From Nezara viridula (lineage: Eukaryota; Arthropoda; Insecta; Hemiptera; Pentatomidae), in assembly GCA_928085145.1 (NCBI GenBank), contig OV725079.1:49869308-49933307 (forward strand): a stretch of DNA of 64,000 bases, written 5' to 3'. Of the stretch, positions 35,413 through 47,275 are shown piece by piece. The notes beneath the pieces are model-generated. The model searched no databases and was not told the DNA's origin. It saw nothing but the letters and a program-made list of their open reading frames with translations. The number at the start of each line of letters is the position of its first letter. Position 1 is the stretch's first letter. The translations under genes and the position numbers were made by a program.

Positions 35413-36659
35413 GTGATTGGTGTCGACGACATGCCTCCGAAAAATAGTTGCCAGGGGACCTATCCAGCATTCAGACCATGTGCCCATAAAAAAAATTAAA
35501 TCACTTTTCTTCTGTCTTTCTGAAAAAAAAGGAGGAAAATGTATCTCTGTGACCGAGCTCTGCTACTCATTTTTTTTTCACACATCATATTTTACCTAAC
35601 CACTCTAAAGCATATTCGTAGACTTGTACAGAAAAATATTCGTCAGCTGTTCATTCTTTTACAAACCAAATTTGTCTTATTTAAGTAATTTATTATATTT
35701 GTATCACTTCAAATCAATAGTTTTAAAAAACAAATTAATAATATATATATTCAGTTTATTTTAAAAATTCATTAAGTAACATTTTAATAAATTTTAATCA
35801 CTAACTACTTTTAGATGAATTTTTCATTTGTAAAGTCAGAACATTAAGTGTGATTACATATGATTAATAAAATCTTTTTTCCGTCGACTTACTGTACCTA
35901 AAAGTTGAGCTGCATCAAAAATGTACTTAATGACTTTTTGAAATAAACCAACGATACATACATATATTTTAAGCATAGTGGATTTATTTGTTGTTCTGTG
36001 AAAATCTTAATTATAAAACTACTTACATTAGTTGATTAATGTCCACAAAGTTACAATAGTTTCATTGAAAACAACCTCATGTTATCGATTTTTTTTTTTA
36101 TCTCTAATGTTGTCCTGTTATATTATTTAGTACATTGCTCACTAACACAATATAAGTAGAGAAACTGCGCAAGTGCACTCTATAGGGAAACACTTTTTAG
36201 AAGTATACTAGTGAATTGCCTTGTTTATCTAGTTTAGAAATTATCTATGCAATAATTTATTAATAATAATATATGAGTCTGTTATGAATTTATTTTATTT
36301 TTCTTTAATATTACTAACTTTTAACTTGCTAATAAGATTTATGTGCTTGAAACTGGCCAAAGTGAAATGGCCGTATCTTTACAATATTAAATATAACGTT
36401 AATTTTTTTTCTTTTTGGCTACATGATTCTAGATTATCAATGATTAACTAAAAATATTATATATTTTGAGAAAACAAAATATCTCAATGTTAGAAATTTT
36501 TATTTTGTTCGATAATTTATTCTTTTATTTTATATCCATTGCAGCAAGTATTTTATATTATGTTACATCGTAATAGATGATTATTAGCCTAATATTATTG
36601 GTGATAGTCTTCTTTTTACCGTTTAGAGAATTTCAGAGCAGTGTTTATAATCCTTTAAT
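35413..36659. other. A+T-rich intergenic DNA
   Basis: No gene or repeat recognised. Confidence 0.4.
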
Positions 36660-36830
36660 TTTCTGTATGGGCCCGAGGGAAACCTGAACCCTTTCCGCCC
36701 AGAACCAATTGCGGTGGAAAGGGAGCTCTAATTGACGAAATTTGATATCACTGAGCAATCAACCACTTGGGGTCCACTCCAGGGAATTGATCTCCTTAAA
36801 TGTTATAATAACTTTGGGGGCGATTGATAT
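36660..36830. other. GC-richer island 6
   Basis: High-complexity island with AACCAATTGCGGTGGAAAGG (a Runt-type TGCGGT core) and GCTCTAATTGACG. No frame or repeat match; candidate conserved noncoding element. Confidence 0.35.
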
Positions 36831-36919
36831 AATCTCAATTGTTTTATTTGATTTAAGGAGAGGGTAAAGGATTTTTTATTATTTGTTCTAATGTCCAAGT
36901 GACAGATTGTTGTAATACT

Positions 36920-37660
36920 CATTAAATAGGTAAAAAATGTGTTTTTCGGACTCATGGGGCTCTGAAACTTATAGATCCGTCTAAAACCGCATATCGGAAA
37001 TTTTAACCGATTGTAATACTTTCTTTACCTAGTGTAGGTAGGAAAGTAATAAATTAAAATAGAAAATAGAATATGCTGTGTCATCGCTAATACTGGTTCG
37101 ATTCCGATGATTAAATTGTTTTTTGTTTTGTTGGTAATTTAATTACCTTTCAAAAGTTTTATTATAAATTTTACCATCGAATATATCCTTAGCGATTTAG
37201 GTCCCTAAACATTTTTCTCTTCTTTATAACTTTTTTTCCTGTATTTTCTCCGGAATTCACTACATATACAAAAATTGAAAGGACAATATAGAACATTATA
37301 TTAGAACATTATAGGAAAGTTTCATCAAAATCGTTAGAGCCGTTTTCGCGCTACTCTATAGAAAAATATGTTTTTCATTTATTGCGCAGCAGCTATTGCG
37401 CATGGAGCATCCAATTTGTATTAGAGGTATCAGTAGTCAAAATTCTACAAATTAAAAAATGAAGCAACAAAATCGGTTCAGTAGTTCCCGAAAAATTCTT
37501 GGCACAGACAGACAGACTTGCTAAGGAAGACCAATAGCTAAAAATGTGTTTTTCGGACTCAGAGGGCTCTGAAACGTATAGATCCGTCAAAAGCCGCATA
37601 TCGGAAATTTGACCCGATTGCAATACTATTCTTACCTAGTATAGGTTGGAAAGTAAAAAC
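36920..37660 (+). repeat. Pair of ~120-bp direct repeats (36931-37052 and 37537-37657)
   Basis: Both copies read AAATGTGTTTTTCGGACTCA, then GGGCTCTGAAAC, TATAGATCCGTC, CGCATATCGGAAATTT, CCGATTG and TACCTAGT. They enclose about 480 bp that includes the phrase ACAGACAGACAGAC. The phrase and the repeats resemble widespread arthropod interspersed repeats. Whether they are terminal repeats of one element or two independent copies is unclear. Confidence 0.65.
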
Positions 37661-37807
37661 AGTAAAAAAATAAATAAATTATTTGTAATATCTAAATGGT
37701 TGTTAATAGAGATATACATTGCTATATATTGCTTGTGGTGATATGATCAATTGACATATATTTTATAAATAATAATAAAAGATGATCTTGGGAAAGAGAC
37801 ATAATAA

Positions 37808-38024
37808 GTATTAGTAGGAAAAGGCCTTTTCAGTCTCGATAAATAATTGCTTTATTTCAAATTTATCCAAATTTTGGTCAGTTCAGGCATCTTCAGGGAT
37901 AATCTGATTTTACAGGTAATTTAAATTTTCACTCACTTGCATACGTAGTCAAAGAATAATTTGGATAAATTATTAAATAAATAAAGCAATTATTTATCGA
38001 GACTGGAAAGGCCTTTACTAATAA
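37808..38024. mobile_element. Small foldback element with hammerhead-like centre
   Basis: Arms at about 37808-37877 and 37957-38024 are inverted copies (AGTCTCGATAAATAATTGCT and its complement). On the minus strand a hammerhead-like core, CTGAAGA (37890-37896) with TGACCAAAA downstream, lies just inside the left arm and faces outward as in the two larger elements. The right-hand equivalent is decayed. Confidence 0.65.
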
Positions 38025-39199
38025 ATAATAATTATAAAAGGTCATTCTATTAGTTGTGAAATCAAATATTGTTAACCCAAAATGGATATTGAAAGTAACT
38101 TTAGACGCTTGGAGAATTAGACGGATACTTGGTCCGCAACGCGGCTCCTATATAATGCCAACAAGCCTGTTAGTCATTCATAGAGGTAAATTTACGATTA
38201 CGTACATTAAGATTACTCAATGTTCGACTTCCACCAACTTGAGAATTTTGAAAGTATCACCTCGCCACTGGATAACCTCTTAATACTTTCTTAGGACGTG
38301 CATCAACTGCACTAAGGAATAACGTTCATAGGCTCTAATTTACTGCATTCTGAAGTGACCTGACCACAGTATCACGAACTGCCCGCTGAGCGGAGGGTAA
38401 AATACTGAATAGATTTCATTACTAGGAAGTTTCCTTCATGTGATTTATTGTAATTAATTCTCCTTAAAGGGAACTATTCGTATAGCCTTACGCTGTAAAC
38501 TTCGTCTTTTACGACTTGCTCCATGGCGATACCAGGCATAGGCTTTAGGTAGAACAATTCCCCTGCATAACAAAGCCTTGTTTATTAATAGTCTATCTCT
38601 TTAAATGACACGCATGATTCATATAGTATCATTCACTCTAATCCTCAATAATGGATTCCAGTTCCATGGACTTAACGTTGCTAAGACACATTTAACATCT
38701 GCTTATGATGTATCATATTATCATTTACATAATGGAGATAAAGAGTTTTAATGGATGAATCAGAATTTCTTAAATGTCTGATTAAATTATGAATTTTCAA
38801 TAGTGTGAAAAACTGTTGATTTATGGTCAATTGAATAAATAACATAAACGAAGTTTTATTTATTAGTTATCAAAACAACTACTGCAGTGATCGCGAAAAT
38901 AATTTAAATAACAAATCAATTTGATATTTCTTCATTTGAAGATATTAATCAGATTTCAACGTTTTACACTCCTTTTCATATAAATAAATGTTGTTATTTT
39001 TTGCAATCTACATGGGTTGAAACATGTGGTTCAACAGAAAAAAAGGTCTTTCTTTAGAATTAACATGATTACAATATTAAAGTGTAAAAATTCTTCGTAT
39101 TTATGTGATTCGGAATGTAACAACGAACTGGAAAGATTCAATATCGCTTTTGGCATATCACTGTGAGTTGATGCATCAAAAGTAAGATATTCTTTGTTG
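38025..39199. other. Unassigned intergenic DNA
   Basis: The segment 38050-38410 is GC-richer and has a 75-codon plus frame with no recognisable domain. The rest is A+T-rich. Confidence 0.35.
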
Positions 39200-39560
39200 T
39201 TTTTATCCATTTTTCTATCTACAAGATTGTGTATATCTTAGACGTATTTCATTTCTTATATTCCTCAATTTGCATACATATATATTTTTTTTATTACTTT
39301 TTCTTTCTATACATGATATTCTTTTTTTCTTTTCTTTTTGTTATTTTTTCCATTAAAATAATAAATATAGTTGAGAAGATTTTATTTTATATTTTAGTAA
39401 TTTACATACTGTTATTTAAGTTGTTGTATACATTGTTTGAATCTTTATTCAGTTAGTTTTCGGCCAGATGTGTATTTTTTTCTTTTGTAACTGTACATTA
39501 TTGTTATTCAAAGGAGACATCGTCCCAGAATGAAGTTTGTTTTCTATTTCTATGAAGAAT
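39200..39560 (+). mobile_element. LINE 3' end, family C copy 2
   Basis: Ends with TTGTTATTCAAAGG, ACATCGTCCCAGAATGAAG and TTTGTTTTCTATTTC, matching the minus-strand copy at 20620-21050. Upstream is the same style of T-rich 3' UTR. The 75-codon hydrophobic frame here is an artefact of the T-rich sequence. Confidence 0.62.
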
Positions 39561-40983
39561 TCAAATATAATAAGTATTGTAGCTCTTATTATGTAACATT
39601 GTGTTTGTTTTCATACCAATTAAGTCTTTTTAAGTTGTTGATGTATCCGAGTATATCATCGGGGTATTAAAGGCATACAATTTATTTTAATCCACAATAT
39701 ATTGAACATTATTTAGTATGGCTTGTTCACATCTTTCCACTAACTGAATAATAAATACCATGATCATAAAATGCATTGTCTTATAGGAAAAACTGATCAA
39801 TTTATATTTATATAAAAAATGGCCTTGACATTACTCGTTTAACTTTCATGTGGGCGACAAGACCGTGTGGAGCGTCATTGAATTAAAAATTTCCTAAATT
39901 AAATTTGGCGAACTAATTTTGATTGGTACGTTAAGTTGAGGAATCTTCCACCATTAACACTGCTATTATAAAGCATGAATGAAGATTCACAAGACAAAGA
40001 ACTTGATGAATGTATAGATAAAATCTGTCTAGTGATAGCTGTCTTAACATTCCATTTTTGTGGATATTGTAAAAAAAAAAGAAAAAAAAAAAGAACAAAG
40101 AATAAAACACTTAAAAACCTTACTATTACATTCTCCGTGCGTTTACGAAGTTAGCAACACTTGACAGGACTCTAGGCAGTATTAAAATCGAGACTGCTAT
40201 CGGCTATATTTAACACACATTTCGCAAATAATTTTCTCAACTTTACACATTTAAGAGGTTTACAATTCTTATATTCAATACAATACCTAGCACTGGTTGC
40301 ATGAATCACCTAGTGTGAATGTAGCCTTGCCTATAACTGTTCTCCAAGTGACAAGATGCTATATTACTCAATAAACCTATAAATAGATAACGATTTACTC
40401 GTTGCTTTTAGCAAGCTGTTGAATCTAATGATTACTTTCCTATTATATTTGAAATGAACGATATCTTGATGTATAAAAACTCTAGAAAAGCTGAGTATCG
40501 ACTTAAGACTGTTGCTTGATGGCTACGTGAGGGATAGTAGGAACGGCTGTTAGAGGGAGATCTTCAAGAGGAATGATGACTTATTGGTTATCTGATCCTG
40601 GCTTATCGGCTTTGACGGATACCACTCGTTATAGCAGAGCTCTCCCGCGTTGAGATTCCGGCTTTGGTTTATTTCAACCAGTTCATTTTATTATTTTAGC
40701 AAATTAATACTATTATTTTATCAATATATGCAATAACCCACATGTTCAATCTTAATAATGATCCATTCTACTTGGGCGTTCTTGATTTATATTCAGCTCA
40801 CCCATATATAGTACCACAGTATATGTAATATGTCCTAGATGTTACTGCTAATCTCATCAAAATTGAACATTAGAAATTTTACTCATTTTTCCAATTTTAA
40901 TAAAACCAGCTCTAACGATTTTGATTAAACCCGATTAATGTCAATGCAAAATCAAGTGCTTTCTAATATAAGGTAGGTCACAT
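39561..40983. other. A+T-rich intergenic DNA
   Basis: No gene. A GC-richer patch at about 40500-40670 shows no frame or repeat match. Confidence 0.4.
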
Positions 40984-41033
40984 CACTAGCGGATCTACGG
41001 AGGGAGGGGGAGAGAGAGTTTTCGGGCTGAATC
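40984..41033 (+). mobile_element. hAT-like MITE family 1, terminal fragment
   Basis: CACTAGCGGATCTACGG followed by a G-rich run and TTTTCGGGCTGAATCC: one terminus of the family with the rest missing. Confidence 0.7.
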
Positions 41034-41218
41034 CTAATTTTCTAGAAATCAGCCACCATTTTTTCAGGTAGCATGAAGCAAGTAGCATCTGACTTGCAGA
41101 CTCTCATTTTTTAATACAAACGTTATTAAATTAAATAAAATACTTTCAAAATTGTCTTCAGATAGCGTCAATTTTTTGCAACGGCTATCGTACTAATAGT
41201 TCCGCCGATTGCTGTAGT

Positions 41219-41219
<1 letters not shown>

Positions 41220-41257
<38 letters not shown>

Positions 41258-41580
41258 TTATTGAGTATTATAACAATCTGTCTGTTGGACATTGGTTATA
41301 GTGAGGTAGGATGACATTCACACTATATGTACAAAAAAAATAAAATAAATAGAACAAGATAATAATCAAAAGTATATACAATAGACAATAAAATAATATA
41401 ACCTAAAAAATAAGAAAATTAAAACTAAGAGAAAAAAAAAACACATGCATACCTATATACAATCAGGCGAGGGAACTCCAACAGAACCCTGCGCTACTCC
41501 TTCAACCGCGTCACTGGTACTAAAGCCAGCGGAGATTGGTCGAGAGCACTTTAGCCACATACACTCATGTCTTGAGTGAA
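41220..41580 (-). mobile_element. LINE 3' end, family A copy 4
   Basis: A T run of about 35 bp at the start gives the poly(A) end of a minus-strand element. The 3' UTR matches copies 1-3, and the upstream segment reads GFSTSDAVEGVAQGS, as in copy 1. The long homopolymer suggests a fairly young insertion. 5'-truncated. Confidence 0.75.
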
Positions 41581-41869
41581 GAATCAGGCCATTGCCAGAA
41601 CTCCAATATTGTTTTTTTTAAATTCATTTTTATTTTTTAACGTAAGTCGTGTCGTAAAATATTTCAACGAATTCTGGCTTGAATAATTTGTTTTGGTCCG
41701 ATCCAGCTGTTTTTTACGGTAGGACTTGAAATGAAATTTTAACTTTTATTATTAATTACCTTCGGTATGACTAGAATCTCTATTATCAATTTGTTTCAGT
41801 TACTTCGGAACTAGAAATTTTATTTAGCAGCTCTGTAACTATAGGTTCTACAGAGCTATTGTTTAACGT

Positions 41870-42830
41870 TCCGAACTGGTGGCAATATCAAAGCCGTAAG
41901 TGTACCCAAGAAGCTGAACGGTACTGTTAAGAAGAGTTGCGTGGAGTTGGATTCCAGACATCGTCATTTCAACATAGCCTGATAGAGTTACGTCCGAGTT
42001 ACACTATCTTAGACTGTTTTAAAATCGACAAAGAGGTGATGGTTAACAGTTCTATACTCTTTGCATTTCTCCAGCATCAGCCTCAGTGAGAACAGTTGGT
42101 CCAATTTGACCCTCTCTCGCCTGAATCCCGCTTGATAATCTGGTACTTTCTTGGAGTTCGTAAAGTAATTCAGTCTTTGGACATTGGCATTTATGTCTTC
42201 TGATGAAGACTTAAGGTTCCAATTGTTGGTAGGTGTGTTTTTTCCGTGTCTATCTGGACGTTCATGTCTCCTAGAACCATGTTAGCTTCACAAGTTGGAC
42301 AAATCTTGAGGGCTTTAGAGAGGTTTTCGTAAAACCTGTCTTCTACTTTTGATGACCAGTAGCATGAGAATTAATTAGCGATATATTAAAGAATTTTCTC
42401 TTAAGGCATAGGTAGCATAATCTAGGGAAGGTGGGGTAAACTTTGATAATAATTGTCGAACTCTTCCTCTGATAATGAACCCGGTTCCATATATATCATT
42501 GGTTTCGTGACAGTTGTAGTATATAGTATGATACCTCTTTTCAAGGGTGACACTTCCAAACCAGCGGACTTCCTGAATCGCTGCTATGTTTGTCAATTCG
42601 CGCCCGCAGATAAAATGTTCCAGAAGGCGATTCTTAAGTCTTCTAACATTTCCTGGTTTTATTCCGTAATGATAATCCGGGTATTTCTGCCTGTAGAGGT
42701 TTCGTAATGATAAGTATTTAAGTGGAGTGGGTTATTAGCCCACTGCCCCCGAGTCAGGTGGAGGGGCTGCCTACTCGAGGCCTAAAATGGAACTTTGTAA
42801 TAAAGTTCCATTATAAAGTCGATTCTAGAT
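41870..42830 (-). pseudogene. RTE-type LINE remnant: leader, endonuclease and RT pieces
   Basis: On the minus strand, from the right, come a leader with a GTGGGCTAATAACCCAC hairpin, then an endonuclease start (MTNIAAIQEVRWFG, YHTIYYNCHE, YGTGFIIRGR; 42375-42596) and its later block NMVLGDMNVQI. There is then a jump to RT sequence: YQAGFRRERVKLDQLFSLR, MLEKCKEYRTVNHHLFVDFK and, after another deletion, VQLLGYTYGFDI, where active relatives have YADD. Stops, two internal deletions and a destroyed catalytic box show that it is dead. The motifs match the RTE group, often annotated in insects as craniofacial development protein 2-like. Confidence 0.85.
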
Positions 42831-43940
42831 AATTTGAAATCCAAAGGACTACAAAAAAAAAAAAAAAAAATCAAATTATTAAAGAGTTTTTATTATATTT
42901 TTGGAAATATGCTTACATACAATTTATATATAGATAGTCACATGTAAAGAATATTACAAGGAAAATTTCGAATCATAAAGAGAGGAAGTGGACTAGTTTG
43001 AATAACAATGTTCTCTCCTCCCTTCTCCTCTTGTTACGAAAAAGATTATCAAGCTGTCAAAATACAGTATTTTTTTCGATTTACTGAAGTTAATAGCTGA
43101 GTTTGAATTATTGGGATATTCGAATTATCGAGAGTCAACTATAGTTTCTTGACCTTGGTTACAATTTATTTCTCCAAAATAATACTTTATGAAATTCTTT
43201 TAATGTACTAAAATAATCCTAAATGTTTATGTTACATAATTTTGAGCAGATATTATTTTTTTTAATCTGTATAGTACCTATGATGGTAGCAAATTTTTGC
43301 GTAAATCGTGTCTAGTTTGTTTATTATTAAAACCGATTATAAACATTTTGCTAACTTTTTTTTGTATGATGGATTAAGTAGTTAATACATTTATAAATTT
43401 ATAATTTTTTAATAAAATTTCCTCCTATTTGTTGGACTGACTTGAGACTCACCGAGAGGAAGACAGCGGAGGTACCGATCTGCCTTCGCCTCTGTGCCAG
43501 GGAGACCATTGTCCCGTCGGCACGGTCAAAGGGTCGGCGTCTTTGATCTCCACCAGAACATGTATTCTATTAATACTGCCCTCTTTTTTACTTATTTCTT
43601 ATTTATTTACTTGTGAAGCCAGCACCTGGGCCCCGGAGAGAATTCAATCCTCTTGCGCAGTAATCGAACAATAGTCTTAGGTAAATAGCGGTAAACCGAC
43701 CGTTTAGCTCCCATTCTCTTCTTTTCTTACTTTGCTGTTTGATTTTTTTACCGCTCGAACTGAACTGTATTGGCCTGAAGGTTTGTGGAACAACAGCTGC
43801 TTTGACCGAAGCCGCCTTCAGAATCTGATCATTGTTGCCTAAGCCACTGAATGCGAATTGAATTATATGTATTTTATACAGGTAACCTAACGATCCATAT
43901 AGAAATAATCAAGCAATATATTATTTATTTTATTTTGTAT
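42831..43940. other. Intergenic DNA with a GC-richer segment (43430-43830)
   Basis: The GC-richer segment is not coding in any frame I can support. Its minus strand has weak tRNA-like phrases but no proper box B. Otherwise A+T-rich. Confidence 0.3.
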
Positions 43941-43984
43941 AGGGTTCTTTCCTTAAAACAAATAAAGATTAATTAATTAATTAC

Positions 43985-44600
43985 TTATTATTTATTTTGT
44001 TTTACATTATATTTGCCACTGCGTTGTAACGCATCAAGCCAATGTGTTGCCGTTTATTCTCTTATTTTTTTCTTGGTATTTATTTACATTGTGAGCAGGA
44101 CATCTCTAAGCCACTGCTCTTTTAGTCGTTGAGGTTCACCTAACAACAGAGAGGAAGTAAGAGACCGGACGAGTGGATTTGGATGATTGAGAGTAGAAGA
44201 GTGGAATATTGTGTATTTATTATGTATGTAGGATTTTACCGATGGTATGTTCATGTGTATGGTGTGATTTGAAATAAACCAAAGATCGTTTATGATTTTC
44301 TGAATTATTTGGTTCGAATTTCGTTCATGTTTTGCTGAACACTTAGGTTCTGCTCGACAAGTCTAAATATGACTGTATGGCGGTGTAGATTAGCTCCTTA
44401 TTTTGTAAGTGGGGTCTGTAATCCAGAAGATGCGGCAGTTGTTTGTATCGTCTGGTCAGTTCTTGTTATTTTTTTTAATTTGGTGCGCATGTTTCAGGTG
44501 AAGGTTCTGTCGAAGTATATTCCGAGATACCAAACAAAAGTTTTTGAGGGAACTGGGTTGATGTCTATTGTATATGAACCCAATTCTTAGGCGCTGTCAA
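43985..44600 (-). pseudogene. Jockey-type LINE tail, degraded
   Basis: On the minus strand an LGIYFDRTFT block near 44550 is followed by LTRRYKQLPHLLDYRP and, in an open stretch of about 80 codons ending at 44084, INDLWFISNHTIHMNIPSVK, LNHPNPLVRSLTSS, EPQRLKEQWLRDVLLTM and stop. The pattern NHTIH.DL.IP.V...HPNPL...RLK..WLRD is the C-terminus of Jockey polyproteins. Frameshifts and stops interrupt the upstream part. A 3' UTR follows to about 43985. Confidence 0.78.
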
Positions 44601-44893
44601 TTGAGGAAATATTGGAAGAAGCTTAATTTAACATGATAACATTGTTCAATGCATGGAAAGTGAGACAAAACGATATACATAAAGGAGTATCACAGTAGTC
44701 TATTTTTTACCTGTATTATAATATGTTATTCCACTAAGATGTTTTGTTGTCGGTACGACATATTTTGATATTAATTTTAATATTCCATAAAATCCAATAA
44801 TAGAGCAATCATTGGGTAACACCATCACAAGATAGTGGAGGAGAATCTTCAGGTAAGAAAAATAAGTACATTCTCAAGTAAAGAAAAAAATAT
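44601..44893. other. A+T-rich intergenic DNA
   Basis: No feature recognised. Confidence 0.35.
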
Positions 44894-45030
44894 TATGATG
44901 AAAAGAAAATTTTATTCGCGCATGGCTCAAAAACCATACAATTAATGCAGAAGGTGGTCGGATATGAGGTCAATATCTGCCAACGTTTTGACCTATGCTG
45001 TAGGTCTTCAGCAGAGCTAAAAGAACATGA
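44894..45030 (-). mobile_element. Solo terminal arm with hammerhead-like motif
   Basis: On the minus strand GCTGAAGA (RC of 45005-45012) is followed by a perfect 6-bp stem with 5-nt loop (GACCTACAGCATAGGTC) and AAAACGTTGGC. This fits a hammerhead core with stem II, with the usual GAAA changed to CAAA. The downstream part to about 44894 resembles the outer segments of the other inverted-repeat elements. No partner arm is seen nearby. Confidence 0.55.
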
Positions 45031-46044
45031 TGCAAGCTATGAATATTATTCGATACATGGAAAAATAAATCAAATATAAGTTGATATTAAATTAGTTCAG
45101 GTTACCAGATAAAGAATTGAAGAAATCATAAATATTAAAGTGAAACAATTAATTGTAATAATATAGAATATTAACACTCTAAACTATTAAAATTAATTTT
45201 ACATTTTAACTTACATGCTAAATAACTTTTTTTGTTTCTCCTCACTGATAATATATAATCTAGTATAGTCCATTATATATCGCTAATGTTCTCAGTACTA
45301 TAGGTTGTATGTGGAAATTGACTTTAAAAAATCTTTAACTCTCCGATCCGGCGCATATAACACAATCCAGCAATACCATCTAAGAGCTTTTGTTAAAAAG
45401 ATAGTTCATAAAAGTTCACACATATTACATTTTTAGAATATATAACCTATAAAAGAAATATGACCTACAAGTGAGGAACGGTTTCAAGAGGTACTGTTAC
45501 TCGAAATATCAGTTTTTGTTTCTACAGAAATTAATAATCCGGTCCCCAGCCGTTCCACCGTCATGAAGGAATACTTTCAAAGAACCGATCAATAATTCAT
45601 GGAAGGAGAAGAAAAGACTGACACAAAAAGTAGTCGAGAATGCCTGCCGACACACTGAGTCCAAGACACTTTCAAATATCGCCCAAGACGTCGAAGGGAT
45701 AAAAAATATTCTGTAAGCCAGAGGCGGGACCAGCTGCAAGGGTATGATTTTGATGATCTTTATAAGATTTATTTTTATCTTATAAAGTTTAGGTCAAATA
45801 TAAATTAAAAAATACAATGAATTACACGCACAGCTTTAATAATAAATATCCCATCACTGTAATGAAAATGGTAGTTTTCTTTATAACGTCTATAGTTTGT
45901 ACTGTATGGATCCTATCTCAGAATATTACGAATTCATACGAAATATTATGAACCACTGCTAATCAATCTCCAGCTCATTCTTCCAAATGGCTGCAAGAAG
46001 TTTTATCGAATGGCACTAGGATTGCTTGATCCTTATGATCACAC
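45031..46044. other. Unassigned intergenic DNA
   Basis: A GC-richer patch at 45530-45740 has a plus-strand open stretch NNSWKEKKRLTQKVVENA and a minus-strand 76-codon frame; neither is recognisable. The rest is A+T-rich. Confidence 0.3.
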
Positions 46045-46175
46045 TTAAGGATATGTGAGGAACTGAGTGGGTAATGCAGTCAATTCCTAAACTCGAGGTC
46101 TCGGGTTCGAGTACGGCTGCTGGCAGGAAATCGACAGTAGACTGAGGGACGGGAAATCCTCTTTGGGTTCACCCA
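46045..46175 (+). mobile_element. tRNA-derived SINE head
   Basis: GAGGAACTGAGTGGGTAATG resembles a box A region and CTCGGGTTCGAGTACGG a box B. A short body ends in CCCAGCC. It is joined directly to LINE tail sequence, so it may be a SINE that shares its 3' part with that LINE. Confidence 0.55.
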
Positions 46176-46420
46176 GCCGAGATGGCGGAGCTAAAGACAG
46201 TACTGGAAAACCGACAGTTGAAGTGGTTTGGCCACATTTGATGGAGGAGGAGAGAGATCCGCGAAAGGTTCTGGAAGCTCGAACCACTGGGAGCAGGTCA
46301 AGGGGCCGGCTCAGAATTTCTTAGTAGGGACCGAGAGGCATGGCTGCATTGGATAGAGGTTCCTCGACGCTAGTAATGGCACGGAGGGAAGACAAAGAAG
46401 AAGAAGAAGGAATTAAAAAA
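46176..46420 (+). pseudogene. LINE RT tail fragment ending in GAA repeat
   Basis: The plus strand reads LKTVLENRQLKWFGHI, then after a frameshift MEEERDPRKVLEARTTGSRS and RGRLR, followed by a few more degraded codons and a GAAGAAGAAGAAG tail. L.WFGH..RM...R.P.K.L......G.R.RGR is the classic C-terminus of RTE/Jockey-like elements. At least one frameshift and stops are present. Confidence 0.75.
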
Positions 46421-47275
46421 ACAAACAAATGTTAGTTAATACATTAATTCCTGGACAATACATGGTTCGCGAGATAGAAGGAAATAAAAAGTAATTCTTA
46501 TTACAAATTTTCCAGAGATCTAGTTAGTAAGGTATTTTACACTGGTTCGCTTGAGTATTATTAAATTTTCTTCAACTGTTAAAATTAGAAAATATTAAGT
46601 AAATTAAATTGTAAGTAAATTAACAAAACTCACATTGTCTTCCTGAACGCGAATTTTCTTGACGAAATCTCTGAACTGGAGCTATTGTTAAATATTTTAC
46701 GTTATCTTTATCAAAACATAAATAATATAGCACTAGATCCCGAGTTAGGTTTTATTTGGTTACAAACTGAAAATTAATTGGCATGATGAAAGGATAAACC
46801 GCTATTCTAAGGAAAGAGACCTAGTGAAATTAACCAAAATTAAGATTAAGTTTTAGGGCCAACTGCTTCTTACTATTGTTTCCCTTCCTCGCAATAAAAA
46901 ACCACAAGCGAACTCAGTTGATGACTCTTGATTTCTGGATTAAATTTTAATATTTTAATTATTGGTGAGCCATGAGAATGAACAGCTGAATACAGTTTTT
47001 ATTTGTCCAATTTGTATTTAAACTAGTCATGTGATAAGTGAAACTATAATAGATTAGTATGTGATGTGTAGATTTAGAAAAAAAGAATAAATGATTTCAT
47101 TTTGAAAATTATTGGAGATAAACTGATACTTTTACATAAGTCCAGGTAATTAATGCTCATATTTGAAAGATATTAAATGTTTTACTGACCATATTACTGA
47201 TTTACAAATTACCATTATATTCTAAATTTACTGGCTACAAGTAAATAAAAAGTTGATCAAATTAATCGTTGAAAA
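46421..47275. other. A+T-rich 5' flank of the putative host gene
   Basis: No repeat or promoter motif that I can support. The TGA at 47270-47272 is in frame with the ATG at 47276. Confidence 0.4.

Noticed and set aside
39229..39456. Hydrophobic 75-codon frame as a membrane protein
   Set aside because: Lies in the T-rich 3' UTR of LINE family C; hydrophobicity comes from T-rich codons.
43430..43830. Possible minus-strand SINE
   Set aside because: Only weak tRNA-like phrases; no proper box B, A tail or target duplication.
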